Shown here piece after piece: positions 46,652 through 57,200 of a stretch of DNA of 64,000 bases. The position numbers were made by a program, and so were the translations under genes. Below the pieces are notes generated by a model. That model had not been told where the DNA came from. It saw only the letters and a program-made list of their open reading frames with translations, and did no database searches. Numbering within the stretch: position 1 is the stretch's first letter; the number at the start of each line of letters is the position of its first letter. Source of the stretch: Celeribacter baekdonensis (GTDB lineage Bacteria > Pseudomonadota > Alphaproteobacteria > Rhodobacterales > Rhodobacteraceae); contig NZ_CP028475.1 in the NCBI RefSeq assembly GCF_003047105.1, positions 1,054,001-1,118,000 on the forward strand, given 5' to 3'.

Positions 46652-47845
46652 ATGGAACAGTTTGACACGATCATCATCGGCGCAGGCGCAGCAGGGTTGT
46701 TTTGCGCCAAATTTGCAGCCGCCAAAGGCGCGCGGGTTTTGGTCGTGGATCACGCCAAACGCCCGGCGGAAAAGGTGCGGATTTCTGGCGGCGGACGCTG
46801 TAATTTCACCAATTTGGACGCAGGGCCGGACAATTACCTGTCGCAAAACCCGCATTTCGCCAAATCGGCTTTGGCGCGCTACACTCAATGGGATTTCATC
46901 GACCTTTTGGCCCAGCATGGCATCACCTGGCATGAAAAGACCCTTGGCCAGTTGTTTTGCGATGGCAAATCCGCCGCCATTGTGGACATGCTTCTGCATG
47001 AGGCCCGCGCCGCCGAGCTGCGCCTGTCCACCACCGTGGACGAGGTCGTCCGTGATGGTACAGACGACACAGGGTTTCGCGTCACGCTCTCGGGCCGCCC
47101 GGTCCATGCGCGTCACCTTGTGATCGCTTCAGGCGGCAAATCCATTCCCAAAATGGGGGCGACCGGGTTGGGCTATCAGATTGCCACACAATTCAATGTG
47201 CCGCTCATTGAGACCCGCCCCGGCTTGGTGCCCCTCACGTTCGGTCCGCAAGATTTGGACTGGATCGTGCCCTTGGCTGGCACAGCGCTTGACGCGCGTG
47301 TCGGAGCGGGCGGCACATCTTTTGACGAGGCTCTCCTGTTCACCCATCGCGGCCTCTCAGGGCCAGCGGTGCTACAGGTGTCGAATTATTGGCGCGAAGG
47401 CGAAGAGATCCGCGTCGATCTCCTGCCCGCCCGTGCCGCCTTTGACGCCCTAAAAGCCGCGCGCGCCGAGAATGGCCGCCGCCACATGCACACGGCCCTC
47501 TCGCTGTTGTTCCCGGCCAAACTGGCCGCCGCTCTGGCGCAAAAATGGAACCTCACGGGCAATCTCGCCGATCAATCCGACGCCAAACTGCGCGCTTTGG
47601 CCGACCTGATCCACGCCCTGCCCCTCAACCCCACCGGCTCGGAGGGCTACCGCACCGCCGAGGTCACGTTGGGCGGCGTTGACACAGACGCGCTCTCGTC
47701 CAAAACCATGGAGGCCAAATCCGTGCCGGGGCTTTATTTTATCGGCGAAGTCGTCGATGTCACCGGCTGGCTTGGCGGTTACAATTTCCAATGGGCCTGG
47801 GCCTCTGCGGCCGCCTGTGGTCGCGCAATCGCAGATCGGAGCTGA
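46652..47845 (+). CDS. HI0933/aminoacetone-oxidase-like FAD-binding oxidoreductase
   Basis: 397 residues. The FAD-binding motif is TIIIGAGAAGLFCAKFAA at the start. The family signature KVRISGGGRCNFTNLDA comes next, and near the C-terminus EVTLGGVDTDALSSKTMEAK and GGYNFQWAWASA. These are the marks of the BaiN/HI0933 flavoprotein family, whose substrate is poorly defined. The ATG at 46652 has AGGAG eight bases upstream. The xth gene follows 59 bases after the stop. Confidence 0.92.
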   Translation: MEQFDTIIIGAGAAGLFCAKFAAAKGARVLVVDHAKRPAEKVRISGGGRCNFTNLDAGPDNYLSQNPHFAKSALARYTQWDFIDLLAQHGITWHEKTLGQLFCDGKSAAIVDMLLHEARAAELRLSTTVDEVVRDGTDDTGFRVTLSGRPVHARHLVIASGGKSIPKMGATGLGYQIATQFNVPLIETRPGLVPLTFGPQDLDWIVPLAGTALDARVGAGGTSFDEALLFTHRGLSGPAVLQVSNYWREGEEIRVDLLPARAAFDALKAARAENGRRHMHTALSLLFPAKLAAALAQKWNLTGNLADQSDAKLRALADLIHALPLNPTGSEGYRTAEVTLGGVDTDALSSKTMEAKSVPGLYFIGEVVDVTGWLGGYNFQWAWASAAACGRAIADRS

Positions 47846-47904
47846 TCCCGCCTTTCCCTTCCGCGCCCTTCGCCATACAAAGAGTCAAAGACGAGGAGAC
47901 GCAC

Positions 47905-48735
47905 ATGAAAATCGCCAGTTTCAACATCAACGGCATCAAAGCCCGCGTCGAGGCGTTGCAAGAGTGGCTGAAAGAGGCCGAACCCGATGTGGCGATCTTG
48001 CAAGAGATCAAATCGGTCGACGAAAACTTCCCCCGCGACCTCTTTGAGGACATGGGCTATAACGTTGAAACCCATGGCCAAAAATCCTTCAATGGCGTGG
48101 CGCTCCTGTCCAAATTACCGCTCGAAGACGTCAGCCGTGGCTTGCCGGGTGCGACAGGTGCGGGCCGCGACGGCGAAGACGACATCGAGGCGCGCTATAT
48201 CGAGGCCACGGTGGTCGGTGACACCCAGGCGATCCGCATTTGCGGCCTCTACCTGCCCAACGGCAATCCGGTCGATCTCACGCCTGAGGGCACGCCTGTG
48301 CCCGGTTCAAAATATGACTTTAAACTGAAATGGTTCGACCGGCTTGAAGCCCGCGCGTGTGAATTGATGCGCGAGGAACAGCCGTTTCTCATGGCGGGCG
48401 ACTTCAACCTGATCCCGCAGCCCGAGGACGCGAAACGCCCCGAGGCGTGGAAAGACGATGCGCTGTTTCGCCTCGACTCCCGTGCCGCCTTTCGCCGCTT
48501 GATGAACCTTGGCTTTACCGATGCGCTGCGGGTCAAAAACAACGCGCCTGAGACCTACACATTCTGGGACTACCAAGGTGGCGCGTTTGACAAAAACGAT
48601 GGCATCCGCATCGACCATTTCCTGCTCTCGCCGCAAGCCGCCGACCTGCTGCGCGATTGCCAGATTGATGCCTATACCCGCGCCAAAGCCAAGCCCTCGG
48701 ACCATGTGCCGATCTGGGTTGATCTAGACCTCTGA
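47905..48735 (+). CDS. xth: Exodeoxyribonuclease III (AP endonuclease)
   Basis: Cuts DNA at abasic sites and degrades one strand from 3' ends in base-excision repair. The 276-residue protein has the EEP-fold marks: FNINGIKAR at the N-terminus, the metal-binding Glu in LQEIKSVDENF, the active site GDFNLIPQPEDAKRP and the terminal SDHVPIWVDLDL with the catalytic His. The ATG at 47905 follows GAGGAG. It shares a bidirectional terminator with der. Confidence 0.95.
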   Translation: MKIASFNINGIKARVEALQEWLKEAEPDVAILQEIKSVDENFPRDLFEDMGYNVETHGQKSFNGVALLSKLPLEDVSRGLPGATGAGRDGEDDIEARYIEATVVGDTQAIRICGLYLPNGNPVDLTPEGTPVPGSKYDFKLKWFDRLEARACELMREEQPFLMAGDFNLIPQPEDAKRPEAWKDDALFRLDSRAAFRRLMNLGFTDALRVKNNAPETYTFWDYQGGAFDKNDGIRIDHFLLSPQAADLLRDCQIDAYTRAKAKPSDHVPIWVDLDL

Positions 48736-48760
48736 CACTGGATCGCCCTACAGCATGCCG

Positions 48761-48802
48761 AAAAAAAGCGGTGCCGGATTTGCATCTGGCACCGCTTTTT
48801 GA
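48761..48802. terminator. Bidirectional terminator between xth and der
   Basis: A perfect 13-bp stem (48763-48775 with 48788-48800) has a 12-base loop and A/T runs on both sides, between convergent genes. Confidence 0.9.
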
Positions 48803-48817
48803 TTGCTTGATATCGCC

Positions 48818-50344
48818 TCAGCGTTTTGGCGGGCGCTGTTTTTGGACCTTTGGCGCGTCGGCACGGTCTTTTCCGAGGTGCTTGCGCAGGCGCGAGGGCA
48901 TGGATTTGGTTTTGTTCTTGAACGGGTTCTTGTCGCCTTGTGAGCGGAAAAACAGCCGGATCGGCGTGCCGGGCATATCAAAATCTTCACGCAAACCATT
49001 GATCAGATAGCGTTTATAGCTGTCGTTCAATTCCTCGGGATGGCTGCACATCACCACGAATTGCGGCGGGCGGGCTTTGACTTGGGTCATGTAGCGCAGC
49101 TTGATCCGGCGGCCACCGGGCGCGGGCGGCGGGTGTGCCGTGGTCATCGCGCCCAGCCAATTGTTGAGCTTGGCGGTGGAGACACGACGGTTCCACACCG
49201 CATGCGCATTCAAAATCGCCTCTTGCAGCTTGTCCAGATTCTTACCGGTCAGCGCCGACACCGTCACCAATTGCGCGCCGCGCAACTGTGGCAAAAGCCG
49301 GGTGAACTCTTCACGCAACGCCTTGGCTTTGTTGGATTTATCGGTCTCTTCGTCCCATTTGTTGACGGCGATCACCACCGCGCGGCCTTCGCGTTCCGCG
49401 AGATCGGCAATGCGCAGGTCTTGTTGTTCAAACGGGATCGACACATCGAGCAACACGACGACCACTTCGGCGAATTTCACCGCGCGCAGCCCGTCAGAGA
49501 CCGAGAGTTTCTCAAGCTTTTCCTGAACCTTGGCCTTTTTGCGCATCCCCGCCGTGTCAAACACCCGCACGGGCGTCTCGTTCCACGTCATCGTCACAGA
49601 AATACTGTCGCGGGTGATGCCCGCTTCTGGCCCGGTCAAAAGCCGCTCTTCACCGAGCAACTTATTGATCAGCGTGGATTTCCCGGCGTTCGGACGACCA
49701 ACAACGGCGATTTGCAGCGGCTTATCAAGGGTGAAGTCGCGCGAAAATCCGGCCTCATCGCCCTCTTCGAAATCCTCGCCAAGCGCGGCTTCTTCCTCGG
49801 ACAGTTCAATATCGGTCACAGGCGCCTCGGAGGCCGCGCGTTCGTCGAATTCTTTCGAGAGCGGCAACAGCGCGTCATACAGCTCATGCATGCCCTCGCC
49901 ATGTTCGGCAGAGAGGCGCAAAGGCTCGCCCAGACCCAAAGCATAGGCCTCCAAAAGCCCGCCTTCACCGGCCTTTCCCTCGGCCTTATTGGCCGCCAAA
50001 ATCACATGTTTGGCGCGTTTGCGCAGGATTTCGGCAAAAATTTCGTCAGCGGGCAAAATGCCCACGCGGGCGTCAATCATAAACAGGCAAATGTCGGCCA
50101 TATCGACCGCACGCTCGGTGAGCTTGCGCATCCGACCCTGAAGCGATTCATCAGTGGCTTCCTCAAGCCCGGCGGTGTCAATCACGGTAAAGCGCAGATC
50201 AATCAGGCGCGCCTCGCCTTCGCGCAGGTCACGGGTCACCCCCGGCTGGTCATCCACAAGCGCCAAACGCCGCCCAACCAGACGGTTGAACAGGGTCGAT
50301 TTGCCCACATTGGGACGGCCAACGATGGCAAGCGAAAAACTCAT
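48818..50344 (-). CDS. der: Ribosome biogenesis GTPase Der (EngA)
   Basis: A double GTPase needed for 50S assembly. 508 residues. G-domain one has GRPNVGKS at 9-16, DTAGLEE and the divergent NKAE. G-domain two has [15 protein letters not shown] and NKWD. A KH-like domain and a basic Lys/Arg-rich tail follow. An acidic linker joins the G domains ([20 protein letters not shown]). It is the third gene of the yfgM-bamB-der run, a conserved proteobacterial order. Intact. Confidence 0.97.
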   Translation of the reverse strand: MSFSLAIVGRPNVGKSTLFNRLVGRRLALVDDQPGVTRDLREGEARLIDLRFTVIDTAGLEEATDESLQGRMRKLTERAVDMADICLFMIDARVGILPADEIFAEILRKRAKHVILAANKAEGKAGEGGLLEAYALGLGEPLRLSAEHGEGMHELYDALLPLSKEFDERAASEAPVTDIELSEEEAALGEDFEEGDEAGFSRDFTLDKPLQIAVVGRPNAGKSTLINKLLGEERLLTGPEAGITRDSISVTMTWNETPVRVFDTAGMRKKAKVQEKLEKLSVSDGLRAVKFAEVVVVLLDVSIPFEQQDLRIADLAEREGRAVVIAVNKWDEETDKSNKAKALREEFTRLLPQLRGAQLVTVSALTGKNLDKLQEAILNAHAVWNRRVSTAKLNNWLGAMTTAHPPPAPGGRRIKLRYMTQVKARPPQFVVMCSHPEELNDSYKRYLINGLREDFDMPGTPIRLFFRSQGDKNPFKNKTKSMPSRLRKHLGKDRADAPKVQKQRPPKR

Positions 50345-50567
50345 GAGGATAGCTCCGGGTCATAGTCTAAAACGGTCCGCCACACACCTGAGACACGGGG
50401 TTCTTGGCGAAAGGTGCGACACGCTGAGATGTTGCGCTGCGCACCGCCTTTTCCCCGAAACAGGTCAAAGGCCGCACGCTTTAGCGGCCCCGATACACCC
50501 AAACCGGGGGCGCGGTAAAGGCCTTAACGCAGTGCGGCCAGGTTGCCGTCCTCAAGCAGCACATACA

Positions 50568-51851
50568 TCACGCCCCCACCACGATCGGATCGGAGGCCGC
50601 GCCTTTCGGCAAGGCGACAGAGGCGACCAGTGCGCCGGAGGCCGGATCAAAGCCCCGCAGCACCGCGTCATTGGAGGCAACCCAAAGCTTGCCACCCGCC
50701 GCCACAGGCCCGTAATGGGCAAAGACATCTTTGCGTTTGCGTTCTTTATCCGTGGTGAAAAACGGCAATTGCACCGACCAGACCCGCGCGCCTGTAGAGG
50801 CCGAGAGCCGAACCAAAGCGTTGCGATCGGTGACGATAAACACCGATCCACCGATCACCGTGGCCGGGCTATAGGCCCCCTCATCCGCCGTCCATTTGCG
50901 CGCGCCGGTTTCGACGTCAAAAGCGGCATAGCGCCCGGCTTGGTTGCCGACATACATCGTCGGGCCAACGACCACAGGATCGGATGTGATGTCAGAGATA
51001 TTGGCGTAGACCACGCCTTTGCGTTGGCCAGCCAGAGAGGCGGACCACATGCGGATGCCACCTTTGCGGAACGCGCCGTAGAGATCGCCGGAGGCAAAGG
51101 GGAAGACCACCATACGGTCGGTGACAACCGGGGAGGCGGCGCCGACGCGCGAGGTCACGGTTTCGGGGCCGCTGATTTGCCATTTGACCCGACCATCGGA
51201 GGTTTTCACCGCCCAGCCCTGGCCATCGCCCGCAACCACATAGACCAAACCATCATAGACCGCGAGACCAGAGGCCCCCACGGCATCCAAGGATTGCCGC
51301 CATTTGATCGCGCCGGTGGTCAAATCCAAAGCGATCAGGTCGCCGTAACCGATGGTGGCGTAAACGGTCGAACCCTCAATCGCCAAAGCTCCGCCAGAGG
51401 CCTTGCCGGGTTTCTCGCCCGCGGGCGTCAGATCGACCGACCACACCGGCGCACCAGAGGCGGCAGACACGGCGGTCAATTGCGCCGCCGAATCCATCGC
51501 CACAACCAAACCGTTCGCGGCAACCGGATCAACGGTGAGGCGCAGTTTGCGCGAGTTGCCTTGGCCAATCGGCGCGGTCCACGCAAGCGCGGGCGTGCCA
51601 GAGGTAAAGGCATTGTGACCGGAGGCATGCAACCGTCCAGCGCCGGTTGTGGTCCATTCGGCGCGGCTGACCTGTTGGCCAAGGGAGATTTTTTCAACTT
51701 GGTTGGCCGTCGCGGTCTGAACGGAGCCAAAGACCAAGCCTTCGCGCGGATCAAGGCGCTGCCCTGAAAGGATCTCTTCGCGCCCTGCCCCACATGCCGT
51801 AAGTGCCAGCACGGCACAAAAGAGCCCCGCTTTCCCTGCCTGACCGATCAT
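50568..51851 (-). CDS. bamB: Outer-membrane assembly lipoprotein BamB, C-terminus altered by a 1-base frameshift
   Basis: A lipoprotein scaffold of the BAM complex. The lipobox ALTAC lies near residue 20 (start ATG at 51851; a GTG at 51890 is also open). A PQQ-type eight-blade beta-propeller follows, with repeats such as YATIGYGDLIALDLTTGAIKW and YVGNQAGRYAAFDVETGARKW. As read, the frame stops at 50568 with PIVVGA. At the C5 run 50573-50577 one more base gives IVVGGVMYVLLEDGNLAALR and a stop at 50524-50526. That is the usual last blade and a protein of about 442 residues, so the stop seen is probably artefactual. Confidence 0.92.
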   Translation of the reverse strand: MIGQAGKAGLFCAVLALTACGAGREEILSGQRLDPREGLVFGSVQTATANQVEKISLGQQVSRAEWTTTGAGRLHASGHNAFTSGTPALAWTAPIGQGNSRKLRLTVDPVAANGLVVAMDSAAQLTAVSAASGAPVWSVDLTPAGEKPGKASGGALAIEGSTVYATIGYGDLIALDLTTGAIKWRQSLDAVGASGLAVYDGLVYVVAGDGQGWAVKTSDGRVKWQISGPETVTSRVGAASPVVTDRMVVFPFASGDLYGAFRKGGIRMWSASLAGQRKGVVYANISDITSDPVVVGPTMYVGNQAGRYAAFDVETGARKWTADEGAYSPATVIGGSVFIVTDRNALVRLSASTGARVWSVQLPFFTTDKERKRKDVFAHYGPVAAGGKLWVASNDAVLRGFDPASGALVASVALPKGAASDPIVVGA

Positions 51852-51923
51852 GCCCGCACTCCCATTTGTCTCAACTCGACTTAAACTCACGCCCCAAAAG
51901 GCGCTTTATTGCACACCGGGGAC

Positions 51924-52576
51924 TTACTCTGCCGCCGGATCTGCTCCAAGCGCCACAATCATCTGCAGCGCACGCCGACGCAAGGCATTACTTGCCTCAC
52001 CATCTTGCGAGATGGCCCGATAACCATCAATCGCCGCTTCCACTTGGCCCATTTCGACCTGAGCCGCGGCAATTTGTTCTTCGGCCAAAAGCCGATAGGG
52101 CGCACCGGGGGCCGCAATGCCCGCAAGCTGGCTCACCCGCTCTTCTGCCGGAATGTCGCCCGCACCGATCATCGCGGTTTTGAGCACGGCCAAATCGCGA
52201 TACACCGGGTCCAGCATCGCATCTGTGGTGAACGGTGCCAAAGCGGCAATCGCCCCTTTGCTATCGCCCGCCGCATGCAATTCGCCTGCGCGCAACATCG
52301 CTGTGATCACCCGGACATCGCCCTCGCCACCAATGTCAGCCAAGGCCTGCGCCCGAACTGCGGCATCTGCGCCCTGAAGCGCCGCCGTCAACGCATCGCC
52401 CGTGGCCTCGGCTTGGGTCCGGGCCTGGGATTTGGCGTATTCATTCCACGCCGCCCCCCGACCAGAACACAGACGGCCAAAATGCCGATCCAGCCAAATC
52501 TGCGCAGGAACGCATAGAATTTGTCACGGCGGACCTCTTCGGTCACCTCGTCGATAAAACTGTCGGTTTGGCTCAA
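51924..52576 (-). pseudogene. YfgM-like membrane protein (tetratricopeptide region), frameshifted, probably a sequencing indel
   Basis: YfgM-type proteins have one membrane helix and a periplasmic TPR-like domain and work with periplasmic chaperones near the Sec translocon. Frame one reads SQTDSFIDEVTEEVRRDKFY and the helix IGILAVCVLVGG. It breaks at the C6 run 52457-52462, where one more base restores GGAAWNEYAKSQARTQAEA leading into frame two (ALTAALQGADAAVRAQALAD). The corrected length is about 217 residues. The start used is TTG at 52576 (MSQTDSFIDEV); a GTG at 52597 is possible. It is the first gene of the yfgM-bamB-der run. Confidence 0.83.
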
Positions 52577-53080
52577 GGGGCCCCCATCTCGCAGCACGGG
52601 CTGCGGTCATTTATGTTTCAACCTGTTGTCCCCTCATACCCCGATCTGAAACCGAATGCCAAGACCTGAGCAGCGCCCAGCAAAGCGGCGGCGCGGCAAA
52701 TCGTCCTCCATGGGCTGTTGGCCCGGCAAGACTTGAGCGGTTTTCTGGCTTGGGGTAGGCTCGTCACAGCCACCTGATCCGTCACAACGCTGTCGCAAAC
52801 GGGGCGCAGTCTGAGCGAATTTAGCCTGCAGGGGAGCAAAATTTCCGAATTCAGGTAAGTTTTTTTCCATCGCGACCTTGTGATTGCCCCGTGATCTCCC
52901 CATCTTGGCCGCAATGTTAATGGCATTAACTCTAAGATTAACCCGGATTAAGCCGTGACGCACCAGAAAGACCACCGCAGGTGCTGCCGAATGATCCGGC
53001 CTGTGCACGACGCCGTATATCAAACTGAAACCCCGCCTCTCTGAGACGAGAGGACGCCCTAGACCGAGACAGAGACCCAC
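52577..53080. other. 504-bp divergent region upstream of the RND efflux genes
   Basis: No coding sequence was recognised. It must contain the promoters of both the yfgM-bamB run (minus) and the RND adaptor (plus). A perfect short palindrome lies at 52916-52930. No regulator gene is adjacent. Confidence 0.5.
52916..52930. promoter_or_regulatory. Perfect palindrome GTTAAT-GGC-ATTAAC, candidate operator
   Basis: Six-base arms with a 3-base spacer, about 150 bases upstream of the RND adaptor start, in a locally AT-rich stretch. It resembles a dimeric repressor site in form only. Confidence 0.35.
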
Positions 53081-54250
53081 ATGCGTATTGTTTCCATCGT
53101 TATCGCCCTGCTTGTTACCGTCGCTCTGTATTTCTTTGTCTTTGAGCGGGATCGGCTGACCGATTTTGCCGCCACAGACAGCACGGCCACCGGGGCACAA
53201 ACTGAAACCACCGCACAGGCAGAATCAGAGTTTGCAACGCCGGCGCAAAAAACCATGGGCGAGGCACATCCGGTGTCTGTGGTCGCGCGCCACTCCACCG
53301 CGCAGACCCTGACAAATGCAGTGGTCGTGCGTGGCGAAACCGAAGCGGCGCGCGAGGTCAATGTGACAGCGGAAACCTCCGGTCGTGTGGTCAACGCCCC
53401 GCTGCGCAAAGGGGCCTATGTGCAGGTCGGCCAAACGCTTTGCGAGCTTGATCTGGGTACCCGCGAGGCGACATTGGCCCAAGCCAAGGCCGGGTTTGCA
53501 CAGGCTGAGGTGGCGCTGGCCAATGCCCGCAAACTGGCCGAAGGGGGCTATGCCTCCGAGACCCAAATCCTGACCGCCGAGGCCGGGATCGAAAGTGCGC
53601 GGGCCGCAGTCGCCATTGCCACCCGTGACATTGAAAACGTCACCATCAAAGCGCCCTTCGCCGGGCTGTTGGAAAGTGACACCGCCGAGCTTGGCACATT
53701 CTTATCCTCTGGCGCCGCCTGCGCCACGGTGATCCAACTGGATCCGATCAAACTGGTTGGCTACGCCCCTGAGGCAGACGTGGCGGCGATTGAAGTCGGT
53801 GCTTTGGCTGGGGCGCGGTTGATCTCGGGCCGCGACGTCACCGGCCGCGTCACGTTTTTGTCGCGCTCCGCCGATCCGTCGACCCGCACGTTCCGGGTTG
53901 AGGTCGAAATCCCCAACCCGGATTTCACCATCCGCGATGGGCAGACCGTTGAAATGGCGATCTCGGCGGCCGGTCTGGCCGCGCATCTGGTGCCGCAATC
54001 GGCGCTGACCTTGGATGATCAGGGCCAAATCGGGCTGCGGATCGTGGGCGCGGACAGTCGCGCCGAATTCGCCCCGGTCACCGTGCTGCGCGACACGCTT
54101 GAGGGCATTTGGGTCGCGGGTCTGGCCGATGAGGTCGACATCATCGTTGTCGGTCAGGATTTTGTCACAGCCGGGGTTTTGGTTGAACCGCATTATGAGG
54201 ATGACCCCGCCGCGGCAGACGCAGACACCCAGATGGAGAGCGGCCAATGA
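53081..54250 (+). CDS. RND efflux periplasmic adaptor (membrane fusion protein)
   Basis: 389 residues. An N-terminal membrane anchor at 3-21 is followed by a variable linker. The lipoyl/barrel halves (VNVTAETSGRVVNAPLRKGA and NVTIKAPFAGLLESDTAELG) surround a short helical hairpin (about 125-180). A beta-barrel and membrane-proximal domain follow. It couples the inner-membrane pump to an outer-membrane channel. The stop overlaps the pump start (ATGA), so they are made together. No outer-membrane factor gene is nearby; TolC elsewhere is presumed. Confidence 0.92.
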   Translation: MRIVSIVIALLVTVALYFFVFERDRLTDFAATDSTATGAQTETTAQAESEFATPAQKTMGEAHPVSVVARHSTAQTLTNAVVVRGETEAAREVNVTAETSGRVVNAPLRKGAYVQVGQTLCELDLGTREATLAQAKAGFAQAEVALANARKLAEGGYASETQILTAEAGIESARAAVAIATRDIENVTIKAPFAGLLESDTAELGTFLSSGAACATVIQLDPIKLVGYAPEADVAAIEVGALAGARLISGRDVTGRVTFLSRSADPSTRTFRVEVEIPNPDFTIRDGQTVEMAISAAGLAAHLVPQSALTLDDQGQIGLRIVGADSRAEFAPVTVLRDTLEGIWVAGLADEVDIIVVGQDFVTAGVLVEPHYEDDPAAADADTQMESGQ

Positions 54251-57200
54251 CCGGCCTCGTTGATTGGGCGGGTGAACGCGCCCGGATGATCCTCGCCTTC
54301 ATCGCGCTCACCTTGATCGCGGGGACATTTGCCTATGTCAGCCTGCCGAAAGAGGGCGAACCGGATATTGAAATCCCCGCCCTTTTCGTCTCTGTCCCCT
54401 TTCCCGGCATTTCCGCCGAAGACGCCGAAAAACTTCTGGTCAAGCCGATGGAGACGGAACTTTCCGATCTCGACGGCCTCAAAACCTTGTCAGGCACCGC
54501 CGCCGAAGGCTATGGCGGCATCGCGCTGGAGTTTGAATTTGGTTGGGACAAAACCAAAATCATCGCCGATGTGCGTGATCGTATGGGTCGGGTTCAGGCG
54601 AATTTCCCCACGGGGGCGGACAATTATTCGATCACCGAAATCAACTTTTCCGAATTCCCCATTCTCATCGTCAACCTGACCGGCCCCGTGCCCGAACGCA
54701 CGTTGGTGCAATATGCCAAACGGATGCAGGACCGGCTTGAGGGCTTGGAGCCGATTTTGGAGGCGCAGCTCGCCGGGCAACGCGACGAGATGCTCGAGGT
54801 GATCATCGACCCGCTGCGCCTTGAATCCTACAATGTCACGGCGGGCGAATTGATCTCTGTCGTCACCAACAACAACCGTCTGGTGGCGGCGGGCGAAGTG
54901 GAAACCGCTCAAGGCACATTTTCGGTCAAAATCCCATCCTCGTTCAAAGATCAACGCGATGTCATGGCCCTGCCGGTCAAGGTCAACGGCGACCGCGTGG
55001 TCACCTTGGGCGATTTGGCCGACATTCGTCTGACCTTTGAGGATCGGACCGGCACTGCGCGGTTCAACGGCGAAAGCACTGTGGCGCTTCAGATCGTCAA
55101 ACGCAAAGGCTATCCGATCATCGACACCGTCGCTTTGGTCAAATCCGAGGTCGCCGACGAGCTCAAAACCTGGCCGCAAGCACTACAGGACGCGGTGGTT
55201 GTCGGCACCTCCAACGATCAATCGCGCCAAGTCGCCTCGATGGTCAGCCAGCTTGAAGGCTCAGTTCTGACCGCCGTGGCGCTGGTGATGATCGTGGTTT
55301 TGGCCTCTTTGGGCATCCGCTCGGCTTTGCTGGTGGGCTTTGCCATTCCGACCTCGTTTCTCTTGTGTTTCATCCTGTTGGGCCTCATGGGCATCACCAT
55401 TTCCAACATCGTGATGTTTGGCCTCATTCTGGCCGTTGGCATGTTGGTCGATGGCGCGATTGTTGTGGTCGAATATGCCGACCGCAAAATGGACGAAGGG
55501 ACCGGCCCGATGGCCGCCTTTGTCGAGGCGGCGAAACGGATGTTCTGGCCGATTGTGTCCTCCACGGCCACCACGCTTTGCGCATTTTTGCCAATGCTGT
55601 TTTGGCCCGGCGTTGCAGGCGAATTCATGGGCATGTTGCCGGTGACGATCATCTTTGTGCTCTCCGCCTCGTTGATTGTGGCGTTGATTTACCTGCCTGT
55701 GATGGGCGGCGTGTCTGGCCGGATCGCGCGGCTGTTTGATCGCGCCTCACGCGGATTGCGCGCCACCACGCCTTATTGGCTGCGCGCGGTTTTGGTCGTG
55801 CCCTCGGCCTATCTGGTGTTCTTGGGCCTGATGCAATTGATGAACCCCGCGTATCTCATGGGCGCGGAGGCGTCGGGCATTATGCCAAAGATTGTCGGCG
55901 GCGCTTTGTTCCTCATTGGCGCGTCTTTGACGGGCATCATGTTGTCAGCGGCCCGGATTGAACGCAGCGCTAAAACCGTCAAATCTGGCTACAAACGCAC
56001 CCTCTTTGGCCATTTCACCCATGCCATTGCCGGCAACCCGGTGATGCCTTTGGTGGCGATTGGTGTGGTGATTTTTGGCGTGGTCTCGGTGTTTGGCTAT
56101 TACGGCAAACACAACAAAGGCATTGAATTTTTCGCTGCCTCAGAACCCGAACAGGCGATCATCTATGTCCGCGCTCGTGGCAACCTCTCGATCACGGAAA
56201 AAGACGCGCTGGTGCGTCAAGCCGAACAGGTGGTGTTGACCCAACCCGGCGTCGACAATGCCTTTGCCTTTGCAGGTTCCGGCGGCCTCAATTCCAACAC
56301 CGGCGGCGGGTCATCGCCGCGCGACACCATCGGGCAAATCCAAGTTGAATTGATCCCATGGGAGGACCGCCCAACCGAGACCAAGGAGGGCTGGTTGTTC
56401 TTTGAGGACACCCATGTCGCCCCGAATATGATGGCGATTATGTCTTGGCTCAGTTGGAATCCCGGCTGGCCGAGATCCCCGGCATTTACACCGAAACGCT
56501 CAATCTGGCGATGGGGCCTGCTTCGGCCAAACCGGTGCATTTGCGCCTCAAGAGCGACAGTTTTGAGGATTTGGAAACGGCCACCGCCCTTGTGCGCGCC
56601 CAATATGACGCCACCCCTGCGCTGACCGACATTGAAGACACCCGCCCCCTGCCCGGTATTGATTGGCAGATCGACGTCGATGTCGCCAAAGCCGGGCGCT
56701 ATGGCGCGGATGTGGCCACCGTGGGTGGCATGATCCAACTGGTGACGCGGGGGCTGTTGCTCGACACCATGCGGGTCGACAGTTCGGACGAGGAAATCGA
56801 CATTCGCGTGCGCCTGCCGGAACAAGACCGGGTGCTGTCCACCCTGGACACGCTCAAAGTGCGCACAATGGATGGGCTTGTGCCTTTGTCGAATTTCATC
56901 ACCCGCCAACCTGTCGCCAAACTGGCGCAAATTGATCGGGTCGATCAGCAACGCTATTACGATGTCAAAGCGGGGGTCGCGTCTGAGCTGACCCGCGAGG
57001 ATGGCGTGGCGATCACCCCGACCGAACGGGTCGAAACCCTTACAAAATGGCTTGAAACCGAGGCCATATTGCCCAATTCCGTGACATGGGAATGGACCGG
57101 CGATGATGAAGAGCAAAAGGAAACCGGAGCATTTTTGATCAAAGGCTTCAGCGCCGCTTTGGCCCTGATGTTCATCATCCTTTTGGCCCAGTTCAACAGT

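Noticed and set aside
49040..50365. 441-codon open frame antisense to der
   Set aside because: Shadow of the certain der gene.
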